Shown: piece by piece, positions 25,382 to 33,123 of the stretch | Numbering within the stretch: the stretch's first letter is position 1 | Layout of the letters: each line of letters starts with the position of its first letter | NCBI RefSeq assembly: GCF_023893635.1 | Contig: NZ_JAMWYK010000002.1 | Location: 186,001-250,000, forward strand | Length of the DNA stretch: 64,000 nt | Direction: 5' to 3' | Source: Fructobacillus apis | GTDB lineage: Bacteria; Bacillota; Bacilli; Lactobacillales; Lactobacillaceae | The notes under the pieces: model-generated | Databases searched by the model: none | Seen by the model: the letters and a program-made list of their open reading frames with translations, nothing else | What the model was told of the DNA's origin: nothing | Translations under genes and position numbers: made by a program

Positions 25382-25705
25382 TTATTTTGCGAAAACGAAA
25401 CGGTTTTCAGAACCATTCCGAGTTACGTGCTCGCCATGATCCATAGCACTTTCTAGAAGGTCAGAAAGATGGTCATCCTTCAGCATGTAATGCACTTGGC
25501 GACCTGTCTTTTCAATCATCACGACCTGCTCATCGCGCAAGCGGCGAAGTTGGTGGGACAACACGGACTGCTCAATCTGCAGTTCCTCCCCCAATTCATT
25601 CACTGTGTAAGCACGCTGTGATAATTTATCTAAGATGGCTAAACGCTTTTCTGAAGCGAGAATCTTAAACAATTGTACTAATTCTTGTCTTGTATCTTTA
25701 TCCAT
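25382..25705 (-). CDS. ArsR-family transcriptional regulator
   Basis: 107 residues, winged helix. The recognition region is ELGEELQIEQSVLSHQLRRLRDEQVVMIEKTGRQVHYM, typical of ArsR/SmtB repressors. No Cys is present, so a classical thiol metal site is excluded; the C-terminal DHLSDLLESAMDHGEH region contains the His/Asp pattern often used for zinc or manganese in the CzrA type. Start at MDKDTRQ (25705). It lies between mntH-uspA and tRNA-Leu and could sense the metals moved by the neighbouring mntH and cation-diffusion genes; this is inference from context. Confidence 0.85.
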   Translation of the reverse strand: MDKDTRQELVQLFKILASEKRLAILDKLSQRAYTVNELGEELQIEQSVLSHQLRRLRDEQVVMIEKTGRQVHYMLKDDHLSDLLESAMDHGEHVTRNGSENRFVFAK

Positions 25706-25711
25706 AACAGC

Positions 25712-25735
25712 ATTATACCAAAACATTCACAATGT
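25712..25735 (-). promoter_or_regulatory. arsR-type promoter with inverted repeat
   Basis: TATAAT on the minus strand (25712-25717), preceded by the inverted repeat ACATT-N3-AATGT (25723-25735) in the -10/-35 spacer. The layout fits an autoregulatory operator. Confidence 0.55.
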
Positions 25736-25772
25736 TGTACAATTTCATTCTAATTTTCTAAAACTTTTTCAA

Positions 25773-25801
25773 ATAAAAAAACATCGGACAATTGTCCGAT
25801 G
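25773..25801 (-). terminator. Terminator of mntH-uspA
   Basis: 8-bp stem CATCGGAC / GTCCGATG with AATT loop and seven T on the minus strand. Confidence 0.9.
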
Positions 25802-25817
25802 CTTTGTTGATTTCAAA

Positions 25818-26279
25818 TTAGTTTTGAACAACCAATACAGAAACCTTGGCGTTACGTGCGATGTAAGCAGCTTGAGATCCAATTGAACCCCAGAAACCTT
25901 CGCGTGAGTGTGCACCAACCACGATAAGGTCAGCGTTTACTTCAGGCGCAATGTCTTCAACCAATGCTTCTCCAGCCTTAACGCTGTCGTCAAACACAGT
26001 ATCAACTTGCTTTACGCCTTGTTCTTCAGCGTATGCCTTGTACTTTGCCAAGTTTTGTTCGATTTCAACACGCTTTTCCTTGATAACATCAAGGTGCAAT
26101 GCTGAGATAGCTGACAAGTCACCCATTTCCAAGATTGACGCGATGATCAACTTTGAGTCATCTTCGCGTGCTTGGTGGATGGCGTTTGCCAAGGCGTTGT
26201 AACCTTGTTCAGATTCATCAACACCAACCAAAATAGTTTTGAACTGCTTTGGCGTTACGTTTAACTTCAATTCAGCCAT
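25818..26279 (-). CDS. Universal stress protein UspA family
   Basis: 153 residues, single Usp domain. N-terminal ILVGVDESEQGYNALANAI and C-terminal ATP-binding signature VVGAHSREGFWGSIGSQAAYIARNAKVSVLVVQ (G-x2-G-x9-G-S/T type). It lies 21 bp downstream of mntH on the same strand and shares its terminator, so the two are an operon. The function is not defined beyond stress-linked nucleotide binding. Confidence 0.9.
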   Translation of the reverse strand: MAELKLNVTPKQFKTILVGVDESEQGYNALANAIHQAREDDSKLIIASILEMGDLSAISALHLDVIKEKRVEIEQNLAKYKAYAEEQGVKQVDTVFDDSVKAGEALVEDIAPEVNADLIVVGAHSREGFWGSIGSQAAYIARNAKVSVLVVQN

Positions 26280-26300
26280 GATAGCCTCCTAATTACTTTC

Positions 26301-27683
26301 TTATCCAGCGAACATGTTCCATACAAGGAAGACGTTAATCATCGTCAAGACGATGAATGACAACCAACCTGCATACTTAAACCAAGCTGAGTTAGCGTAA
26401 GGACCCATGATCTTCTTAGAAGAAGTGAAGTAAATCAATGGTGCCATTGAGAATGGCAATGCGATTGACAAGAATACCTGAGTGGATTCAATCAAGGCAT
26501 CCATTTGTGCTTCGTTACCACCGTAGATAACGGCGATAATCATAACTGGCGTGATAGCGATACCACGAGTAATCACACGACGGAGCCACATTGGAATACG
26601 GAAGTGCAAGAAACCTTCCATGATGATTTCACCAGTAAGAGTACCAGTGATCGTTGAGTTTTGACCAGAAGCCAACAACGCAACGGCGAACAACGTTGAC
26701 AAGACAGGTGAAGCGATTGCTCCAGCGATGTTCTTGTTGTTCAAAGCGTCGTACAATTGGTGGAATCCTGACAATTCTTCAGCGTGACCGAAGAACAAAG
26801 CAGCTCCAACAATCAACAACATTGAGTTAATGAAGAAGGCCAAAGTCAATTGGATGTTTGAATCCCAAGTCATCAACTTAACAGCTTCCTTCAATTCAGC
26901 TGGGTTGTCGTGGTTAACCTTACGAGTTTGTGCAATTGATGAGTGCAAGTAAAGGTTGTGAGGCATAACCGTGGCACCGATGATACCAGCAGTCAAGAAC
27001 AATGGGTTGTCCAAACCTTCAGCAGCCTTCAATGACATGGTTTGTGGACGTGGTACGTAGTTACCAAGAACAGCAGCCCAGTCAGGCTTTGACAAGATTG
27101 TCAAGTAAACAAAGACAACCAAGATTGTCACGATCAACGTCATAACGATTGCTTCGATCTTACGGAAGCCGAACTTCATCAAAAGAAGAAGGATGATAAC
27201 GTCGAAGGCAGTCAAGAAGACCGTAACCAACAATGGCCAACCGAAAAGCAATGACAAGGCAATGGCACCACCAACAACTTCGGCGATATCCGTTGCAATC
27301 AAGGCAAATTCAGTCATCAACCAAAGGGCGATACGACCGAACTTGTTCGTACGGTTACCCGTTGCTTGCGCCAAATCTTCTTGCTTAACAATACCAAGCT
27401 TACCAGCCATGTACTGCAAGAGCATCGCGATCAATGATGAGATCAAGATGATTGAAAGCAACAAGTAGTGGTATCCAGCACCACCGGCAATAGATGTAAC
27501 CCAGTTACCTGGATCCATGTAACCAACGGCAACCAAGGCCCCTGGTCCTGAGAAGGCGAACAAACGACGCCAGAATGATGCACCCTTTGGTACATCAATT
27601 GATCCGTTCACTTCTTCAAGTGACTTACCACCCGTGTGCTCGATCAATGAGCGGTGGCTCTTTTCTTTCATGGAATTGTCCAT
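26301..27683 (-). CDS. mntH: Nramp-family manganese/divalent metal:proton symporter
   Basis: 460 residues, eleven or more hydrophobic helices. The metal-site motif DPGN is in VGYMDPGNWVTSIAGG (helix 1) and the helix-6 motif reads ATVMPHNLYLHSSI. Transport of Mn(II) is the usual role in lactic acid bacteria, which need it for oxidant defence. AAAGGAG lies 9 bases before the ATG. The gene has its own promoter about 240 bp upstream, leaving a long structured leader, and is followed by uspA. Confidence 0.94.
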   Translation of the reverse strand: MDNSMKEKSHRSLIEHTGGKSLEEVNGSIDVPKGASFWRRLFAFSGPGALVAVGYMDPGNWVTSIAGGAGYHYLLLSIILISSLIAMLLQYMAGKLGIVKQEDLAQATGNRTNKFGRIALWLMTEFALIATDIAEVVGGAIALSLLFGWPLLVTVFLTAFDVIILLLLMKFGFRKIEAIVMTLIVTILVVFVYLTILSKPDWAAVLGNYVPRPQTMSLKAAEGLDNPLFLTAGIIGATVMPHNLYLHSSIAQTRKVNHDNPAELKEAVKLMTWDSNIQLTLAFFINSMLLIVGAALFFGHAEELSGFHQLYDALNNKNIAGAIASPVLSTLFAVALLASGQNSTITGTLTGEIIMEGFLHFRIPMWLRRVITRGIAITPVMIIAVIYGGNEAQMDALIESTQVFLSIALPFSMAPLIYFTSSKKIMGPYANSAWFKYAGWLSFIVLTMINVFLVWNMFAG

Positions 27684-27689
27684 AAATAT

Positions 27690-27916
27690 GTCTCCTTTGG
27701 GATTCTCTCCTCAGGAGGCCGATTGAAAAAAATACGCATAAAAAAGTTCTCAATCAAAAAAGGCCGGACGAACCCCTAACCAATTGCTCGATTATTCTAA
27801 TCTAGAAAAGTTCACTCTTTTTAACGCTAAATAATTTTCATAAAGGATTTCATTCAACTTGGTTGTTGAAAGCTTATGAAAGCTACTTAACTCAATGGCT
27901 CTTCCTGAGTCTAGAT
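27690..27916 (-). promoter_or_regulatory. Long structured 5' leader of mntH
   Basis: About 225 nt without a gene. On the minus strand it contains TTCAAC-AACCAA-GTTGAA inside a wider TTTCATAA/TTATGAAA pairing, a GGTTAGG...TCCGGCC stem followed by TTTTTT (near 27765-27785), and a GATTGA / TCAATC plus GGCC / GGCC pairing that would compete with it. A CTCC-TGA-GGAG hairpin lies just before the ribosome site. I do not see the yybP-ykoY consensus. Confidence 0.45.
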
Positions 27917-27919
27917 TTA

Positions 27920-27947
27920 ATATTACACGAGGATTTAGTGAGGTCAA
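27920..27947 (-). promoter_or_regulatory. Promoter of mntH-uspA
   Basis: -35 TTGACC, 16-bp spacer, -10 TAATAT on the minus strand. Confidence 0.7.
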
Positions 27948-27956
27948 GCATTATTT

Positions 27957-27984
27957 TTGAAATAAAACGAAACCTTTGTATAAT
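27957..27984 (+). promoter_or_regulatory. Divergent plus-strand promoter facing a terminator
   Basis: -35 TTGAAA, 16-bp spacer, -10 TATAAT on the plus strand. Predicted start about 27991, immediately before the hairpin at 27994-28026. No reading frame follows. Confidence 0.45.
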
Positions 27985-27993
27985 ATTTCATGT

Positions 27994-28027
27994 AAAAAGG
28001 CTTGATAGCAAGTATCAAGCCTTTTTT
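27994..28027. terminator. Terminator of the cation-diffusion gene (bidirectional)
   Basis: 14-bp stem AAAAAGGCTTGATA with 5-nt loop, T runs on both strands. The 92 bp between it and the CDF stop codon are AT-rich and show nothing else. Confidence 0.88.
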
Positions 28028-28118
28028 ATGATTTAATCTTAATTTAATTTATTTTTGAGATTTTTCAACAAGCAGAGAACGATTCTAAACTAGTCGAGAG
28101 TATTCATAACTAAATACC

Positions 28119-29120
28119 TCAAATTGTATTACAATTTTCGTTGTTTTTTTCGGCTTCTACTTGAATCGTCACGTGGTTAATCTCGAAGTCACGCTTCAAC
28201 GCATTCTCGATCTCATCCAGCAATTTCTGACCGTGTTGCTCATCCAAAACCTCTTTTTCAAAGGTCAAGTGGACAGTCAAAGCCGTCTCAGTCGTCGACA
28301 ATGGCCAAATGTGTAAGTCGTGCAATGCTAAGACGCCCGTCTTCGTTGCTAAGTAATTGTAAATGGCATCGGCGTCAATCGAATCCGGTACTCCGTTAAT
28401 GGCGAGCGTAACCGTTTCCTTCATCACTGGCCAGGCGGACATGATAATCACAACCCCAATGATTAGAGAGACGATTGGATCGATAATTTGAATTCCAGTT
28501 AACTTAATCAACCAACCAGCAATAATCACACCGATTGAAACGGCCGCGTCCGACAGCAAGTGCAGATAGGCCGTCTTGGCGTTTAAGTCCTGGTCGTGGT
28601 GGTGCCCGTGTTCATCCGGCACACCGGAAGCCTTAAACAAGGCCGCCGTTGAAAGGTTTACGAAGATTCCGATGGTGGCGACAATCGTAATCATCATCCC
28701 GTTGGTTTGCACGTCACCAGGATTAAACAGGTTGTGGAAGCCTTCAATAAAGATGGTTCCGACGGCAAAAATCAATAGCACGGTATTAAAAATGGAGGCT
28801 AAGATTGAGACATTATGCCAACCATATGTCTTGTTTTTCGTCGCTTGAATACCGAATACAAGTACGGCTAACCATGCAATCACAAGCGATAAAACATCGG
28901 ATAAGTTGTGAAAGGCATCGGCGAACAAGGCCGTCGAATTGGCCAACTTAGAAAAAACCAACTCCGACAAGACGAAGATTAGGTTTAAGCTAATCCCCAC
29001 TAAGTATGGCCGCTGCGCCATTTGTCCGGTATGCTGCACGTGTTCGTGCCCTTCTTCAGCTCTACTTCTTGTTGAGAAGTCGTTTTGTTCTTCAAGAGAC
29101 TTCTCTTCTTGTTTCGACAT
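28119..29120 (-). CDS. Cation diffusion facilitator metal exporter (CzcD/ZitB-like)
   Basis: 333 residues with six helices and a C-terminal cytoplasmic ferredoxin-like domain. Helix 2 carries FADAFHNLSDVLSLV and helix 5 HLLSDAAVS, together giving the His/Asp transport site typical of zinc exporters (HxxxD pattern). A His-rich cytosolic loop HGHHHDQD lies between helices 4 and 5. Expected to export Zn(II), possibly Co(II)/Cd(II), against protons. Monocistronic; GGAGGAA precedes the ATG. It sits between a sirtuin gene and mntH. Confidence 0.9.
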   Translation of the reverse strand: MSKQEEKSLEEQNDFSTRSRAEEGHEHVQHTGQMAQRPYLVGISLNLIFVLSELVFSKLANSTALFADAFHNLSDVLSLVIAWLAVLVFGIQATKNKTYGWHNVSILASIFNTVLLIFAVGTIFIEGFHNLFNPGDVQTNGMMITIVATIGIFVNLSTAALFKASGVPDEHGHHHDQDLNAKTAYLHLLSDAAVSIGVIIAGWLIKLTGIQIIDPIVSLIIGVVIIMSAWPVMKETVTLAINGVPDSIDADAIYNYLATKTGVLALHDLHIWPLSTTETALTVHLTFEKEVLDEQHGQKLLDEIENALKRDFEINHVTIQVEAEKNNENCNTI

Positions 29121-29159
29121 GATTTCTTCCTCCTTTTTGTATCATACCTTTTTTCTAAA

Positions 29160-29180
29160 TAAAAAAAAGCCTTTCGGCTT
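29160..29180 (-). terminator. Terminator of the sirtuin gene
   Basis: 5-bp stem AAGCC / GGCTT with GAAA loop and eight T on the minus strand, overlapping the stop codon. Confidence 0.82.
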
Positions 29181-29886
29181 AAATTTTTAGGCTTTTGAAA
29201 AAGTCACCGGCGTCCGTGACGATTTGTTCGACCCCTGAAAGTGAGTCCAGCTCAACACGGTTAACTGAGAATACCGGTGTATTCATTGCAGCGTATTCCA
29301 GTAATCCGGCGAAAGGATAAACTTTGAATGAGGTACCAACAACGCAAATCAAATCCGCTTTTCGAACCCATTGAATCGCCTCTTCGACCCGCTTTGGCAT
29401 TTCGCCGTAAAAGGTAATGTTTGGACGAATCTTAGCACCATCGGATTCACGGTAAAGTGAGTGTTGGTAGTCTTCCAGCGTTTCCTTTTTACCATCCTTT
29501 GGCGTGTACAAGTCGTACAAAGAACCGTGGAAACGAATCAGTTGATCGTCTTCTAAGCCAGCCTGAACGTCTAAATCATCAATGTTTTGTGTGATGACTT
29601 TCGCACGTCCAGCCTTGGCAAAGGCTGCCATTTTTTCATGAACAACGTTCGCCTTTGCTTCTGGGAAGTACAGGTTTTTCTGCATGAAATCGTACTGAAT
29701 TTCCGGAATCTGATCAAATGCTTGATCGGATAACAAATATTCTGGTGCGTAATCCAAGCCCTGGTAAACACCAGTTTTTGAGCGGTAGTCTGGAATACCA
29801 GAAAGAGTCGAAACCCCTGCTCCAGTCAAAAAGACAATGTTTTTGGCTTGATCAAATGCTTTTTGTACGTTCTCATTCACAACCAT
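29179..29886 (-). CDS. SIR2-family NAD-dependent deacylase without zinc cysteines
   Basis: 235 residues. NAD-binding motifs are intact: FLTGAGVSTLSGIPDYRS near residue 19, TQNIDDLDVQAG around 99 and the catalytic His in RFHGSLYDLY around 119. The following module, which normally holds two Cys pairs binding zinc, reads YTPKDGKKETLEDYQHSLYR and has no Cys. The distal VVGTSFKVYPFAGLLEYA and VFSVNR fit the family. So the NAD site looks functional but the structural zinc is lost. Probable last gene of the ppx-mvaA cluster, 18 bp after the preceding gene. Confidence 0.85.
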   Translation of the reverse strand: MVVNENVQKAFDQAKNIVFLTGAGVSTLSGIPDYRSKTGVYQGLDYAPEYLLSDQAFDQIPEIQYDFMQKNLYFPEAKANVVHEKMAAFAKAGRAKVITQNIDDLDVQAGLEDDQLIRFHGSLYDLYTPKDGKKETLEDYQHSLYRESDGAKIRPNITFYGEMPKRVEEAIQWVRKADLICVVGTSFKVYPFAGLLEYAAMNTPVFSVNRVELDSLSGVEQIVTDAGDFFKSLKI

Positions 29887-29904
29887 GTTCTTCCTCCTTC
29901 AAAA

Positions 29905-30876
29905 TTACTGACGCAAAATGTATGGCAAGGCCAACTTTTCAAGTAATTCACGGACGGGCAGTTCGTACAGTTCCTTAAAGAACTTTGGACGGTCACCCAA
30001 TTCCTTCGGTGGTGCAATGACGAAAGTGTTCTGCTTATCTTGCTTACCCAAACCAACGTAGGCCTTTTCCTTTGAAGCAAAATCCGTCATTTCGGAATGG
30101 AACACTTCGAAGAGGTTCTTCACAGGTCCGTTCAATTGACGATCGGACAAAACTGGCGTGAGCGTCACGTATTGCTTGGCGTTAACCGTTGGTAATTCAG
30201 CCTTTAAAAGGATTTCGTCCAAGCCATCGAAAACCTTAACGATTGCCTTGCGAATAGCGCGAGCATCCGTTAAATCAGCGGACAAAATAGGTTCAGATAG
30301 TGCCTCAGCAGCAGCGAAGGCCGCTGGATAAGTCCTTTGATTTTGTTCCTGCATGGCCTTTGCTTCGTCCTTTAAGCCATGCTTTTTCATGGTTCCAGCA
30401 AAAACAGCAGCATCAAGCATCGTTAGCAGACGGAAAAGGTGTTGTTCATCAACGCCGTCTTTTTCAGGGTCGAGTTCATCATCTATCCCGGCTTGGTAAG
30501 CCTGAGCCGTTTGCTTTGTTAAGAAGCCCTGCTTTGCCAATTCGTTAAATGAAATGGCGTGCAGGACGGAGCGATGCAATCGTGTCGCGATGTTAACTAA
30601 TTGACCATCTAATCCTTCGTCTTCAAAGGTCAGTCCGAAGAAAATCTGCGGTACGATTCCGTTCAATGACAAAAGCAGCCGGACCAGTTCGTTTCCGATG
30701 ACAAAATCAGCTTCTGTCTTGTCCGGAACTTCAATTAGTAAGCGGCTAGCCAGAGCAGATTGCTTCGCACGATCCAAACGGAGCGTGCCATCTTCTTCGT
30801 CACCGACGCGAACCATTACGGTTCCTGGAAAAGTCTGATTCACTTGGTCCAATAACGTTTCAATTTTGGGTGTCAT
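29905..30876 (-). CDS. IpaB/EvcA-type protein of lactic acid bacteria, function unknown
   Basis: 323 residues, soluble, no signal peptide or membrane helix. It resembles proteins annotated in lactic acid bacteria under the label IpaB/EvcA family, a name with no experimental backing in these organisms. Visible features are a helical middle part (residues 90-220) with AISFNELAKQGFLTKQTAQAYQAG, and a C-terminal FFKELYELPVRELLEKLALPYILRQ. Its start overlaps the end of mvaA by 17 bp, so expression is linked to mevalonate metabolism. I cannot assign an activity. Confidence 0.6.
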   Translation of the reverse strand: MTPKIETLLDQVNQTFPGTVMVRVGDEEDGTLRLDRAKQSALASRLLIEVPDKTEADFVIGNELVRLLLSLNGIVPQIFFGLTFEDEGLDGQLVNIATRLHRSVLHAISFNELAKQGFLTKQTAQAYQAGIDDELDPEKDGVDEQHLFRLLTMLDAAVFAGTMKKHGLKDEAKAMQEQNQRTYPAAFAAAEALSEPILSADLTDARAIRKAIVKVFDGLDEILLKAELPTVNAKQYVTLTPVLSDRQLNGPVKNLFEVFHSEMTDFASKEKAYVGLGKQDKQNTFVIAPPKELGDRPKFFKELYELPVRELLEKLALPYILRQ

Positions 30877-32089
30877 TTTTCATTGCTCCTAAAATTTCTT
30901 CTGCTGTTTTTTGATCAATGTGTTTTCTATAAATTAGCTGGTCGGCTACCGCCTGAATTTCATCACCGGTTGCCCCTGCCTGTACAGCGATGGTTCTCGC
31001 CTGCATTTTCATGTGTCCGGACTGAATGCCACGTCCAGAAACCGCCTTTAAGGCCGCCAAGTTGTTGGCTAGTCCGGTCGCAAGCAGGACGCTCTTCAAC
31101 TCTTCAACACTGGGATTCCCGAGCAGTTCCAGGTTCTTTTGTGCCATTGGTAAAGCCGCAATCGCCCCGCCAAGAACCCCGATGTTCAGTGGCATCTCAA
31201 TTTTACCATTCAAGAACTCGGCGTCTTCTGATAGCGACCAACGAGAAAGCGAACGGTATTGTCCACTTCGCGAGGCAAAGGCGTGTCCTGCTGCTTCGAC
31301 AGCACGGTAATCGTTTCCGGAGGCCATGACGACGGCCGCTAAGCCGTTAAAAATCCCTTTGTTTTCCGTTACGGCACGGTCAGGGCTGACCTGTCCAAAA
31401 GTCGATAACGACTCGATTTTCTTTGCCGCCTCTAAGCCGCCAACGGCAGACACGGGCACGCTTGTCTCAACCGTAACCACGGCATCGTGACCCGCATTTG
31501 ATAATATCGCTCCGACGATTTCCTTTTCATATGAAGAAAAGACCGTTTTCACCGCTTCTAAAATGGTGTTCATGGCGTTGGCGCCCATGGCTTTTCCGGT
31601 GTTGACAGTGAGGTTAACGACCGCTCGATTTTGATCAAGTTCTTCGACTTGAACGGCTTCGAGACCGTCACCACGCTCCACCATCGAAGGCTTGGCATCC
31701 TTTGCCCGCTGGAAGATTTCATCAACATGCTCAGCCACAAAGTCCGCTAAATCTTTCTGATGCACACCTTCAAACAGGATCTGGCCACCCAGAACAGCTT
31801 CCCCAACTTGCGTCGTTTTGAAACCGTTACCTTTGTTAGCAATCGATGCCCCGTTGTTTGCGGCCGCAACAACTGATGGCTCTTCCGTAACCATTGGTAC
31901 TTGGTACAACTTCCCATCTACCTGAAGATTCCGAAGAACTCCCTCAGGTAAACGGTAGTCGCTAATATAGTTTTCAATTAACTGTTTTGATTCCTCACTT
32001 TGATGGCGAGTAAAAAAAGCCTTCATTGGCTCGCTCAAGTCAAGAGTCTCTAGGCGTTCTTCAGCTGTTAATTGGTAAAACTTCTTCAT
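30860..32089 (-). CDS. mvaA: Hydroxymethylglutaryl-CoA reductase, class II
   Basis: 409 residues. Reduces HMG-CoA to mevalonate for isoprenoid and undecaprenyl carrier synthesis. Class II motifs: ENYISDYRLPEGVLRNLQVD and MVTEEPSVVAAANNGA near the N-terminus (catalytic Glu), MGANAMNTILE with the substrate loop, ENKGIFNGLAAVVMASGND, and a C-terminal GRGIQSGHMKMQAR with the catalytic His. The ATG overlaps the ppx stop (TAATG), and the end overlaps the next gene, so this is a coupled operon. Confidence 0.93.
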   Translation of the reverse strand: MKKFYQLTAEERLETLDLSEPMKAFFTRHQSEESKQLIENYISDYRLPEGVLRNLQVDGKLYQVPMVTEEPSVVAAANNGASIANKGNGFKTTQVGEAVLGGQILFEGVHQKDLADFVAEHVDEIFQRAKDAKPSMVERGDGLEAVQVEELDQNRAVVNLTVNTGKAMGANAMNTILEAVKTVFSSYEKEIVGAILSNAGHDAVVTVETSVPVSAVGGLEAAKKIESLSTFGQVSPDRAVTENKGIFNGLAAVVMASGNDYRAVEAAGHAFASRSGQYRSLSRWSLSEDAEFLNGKIEMPLNIGVLGGAIAALPMAQKNLELLGNPSVEELKSVLLATGLANNLAALKAVSGRGIQSGHMKMQARTIAVQAGATGDEIQAVADQLIYRKHIDQKTAEEILGAMKNDTQN

Positions 32090-33033
32090 TATGCTTCTTT
32101 CATTTCTTTTTGAATCAACTCAAAAATGAGTCCCTCACGCACACCAGACTCCGAAAAAATAACGGACGACGATTGCAAAACGCGCGTCAGGTTTAGGACA
32201 GGCAAAAGGCCTGAAATGATGATGCCCGCCCGATTCTTTTCAAGGCCAGCTAAATGCTCACGTTCTTCTCGCGTCATGTGTGAAATCGCATGAAAAATCT
32301 GTTCAACATGGTCTTGGGTGATGGAAAGACCGTGTAAGTCCTCAATTCCTCGACTCGTCCAAGAATTCTTTTCGGCCATTTTGGCTAGCGAACGATTCGC
32401 CCCACCAAGAAGAATCACTGGCCAGCCGTTATATTGATCACCAAAGTCTAATTTTTGATAGCTTTGTTGAATTTGGATACAGGCGGCCTCGATGTTTTCG
32501 TCGGTCACACGGTCAGCTAAGTCATACTTCTCCGAAAGGTTAACCGCGCCAAAAGGCAAGGAAACTTCCATCTTTGCACGCCTTTTTTCGTAAGGAATTA
32601 CTTCAACAGAGGCCCCACCCGTGTCTAGAATGACGGCACGTTCGACCTTCGGAAGACAGGCAATCACCCCTAAGAAATCATAGCGCGCTTCTTCTTCTCC
32701 ACTTAGAACACGGAGGGAAACACCGACCTCTTTTTTCACTCGGTGGAGGAACTCCCGTTGATTTTTTGCGGTTCGGACAGCGGCTGTGGTGATACCGTGA
32801 ATCTCAGAAATCCCATTTTCTAAAATAATGGCCCGGTATTTCTTCAGCACTTCAATGGTGTTGTCCATTTGAGACTGCTGTAAAAGCAGCTCTTCCCCCA
32901 TCCCTTTTGACAGACGGGTATCCTCTTTGATGCGGTAAAGCTCTCCATATGAACCATCGCTATTCAGTTTTTCTAAAACAAGCCGAGCTGAGTTGCTGCC
33001 CAGATCGATGATGGCAATTTTCTTTTCCTGCAT
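32089..33033 (-). CDS. ppx: Ppx/GppA exopolyphosphatase-type phosphatase
   Basis: 314 residues with the ASKHA fold. The N-terminal IIDLGSNSARLVLEKL is the phosphate-1 loop and AVILDTGGASVEVIPYE the phosphate-2 loop; the Glu of GITTAAVRTAKNQREF and VLSGEEEARYDFLG fit the family. It degrades polyphosphate or (p)ppGpp-related pentaphosphate. The C-terminal HD-like domain of long Ppx proteins is absent, as in short Gram-positive forms. First gene of ppx-mvaA-(ipaB/evcA)-sir2, with an extended -10 promoter just upstream. Confidence 0.88.
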   Translation of the reverse strand: MQEKKIAIIDLGSNSARLVLEKLNSDGSYGELYRIKEDTRLSKGMGEELLLQQSQMDNTIEVLKKYRAIILENGISEIHGITTAAVRTAKNQREFLHRVKKEVGVSLRVLSGEEEARYDFLGVIACLPKVERAVILDTGGASVEVIPYEKRRAKMEVSLPFGAVNLSEKYDLADRVTDENIEAACIQIQQSYQKLDFGDQYNGWPVILLGGANRSLAKMAEKNSWTSRGIEDLHGLSITQDHVEQIFHAISHMTREEREHLAGLEKNRAGIIISGLLPVLNLTRVLQSSSVIFSESGVREGLIFELIQKEMKEA

Positions 33034-33060
33034 AGTAGCCTCGATGAACGATTATTTTCC

Positions 33061-33069
33061 AGTATAACA
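33061..33069 (-). promoter_or_regulatory. Extended -10 promoter of the ppx operon
   Basis: TGTTATACT on the minus strand, 28-36 bp before the ppx start. Confidence 0.55.
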
Positions 33070-33082
33070 CGGAAATAGAGGA

Positions 33083-33115
33083 AAGAAAAAAGCGTCAGAA
33101 TGGGATTCTGACACT
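33083..33115 (-). terminator. Terminator of the LCP gene
   Basis: 8-bp stem GTCAGAAT / ATTCTGAC, 3-nt loop, followed by GCTTTTTTC on the minus strand. Confidence 0.85.
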
Positions 33116-33123
33116 TTTCAACT

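Noticed and set aside
27690-27916. yybP-ykoY manganese riboswitch before mntH
   Set aside because: I could not find its conserved core; reported only as a structured leader.
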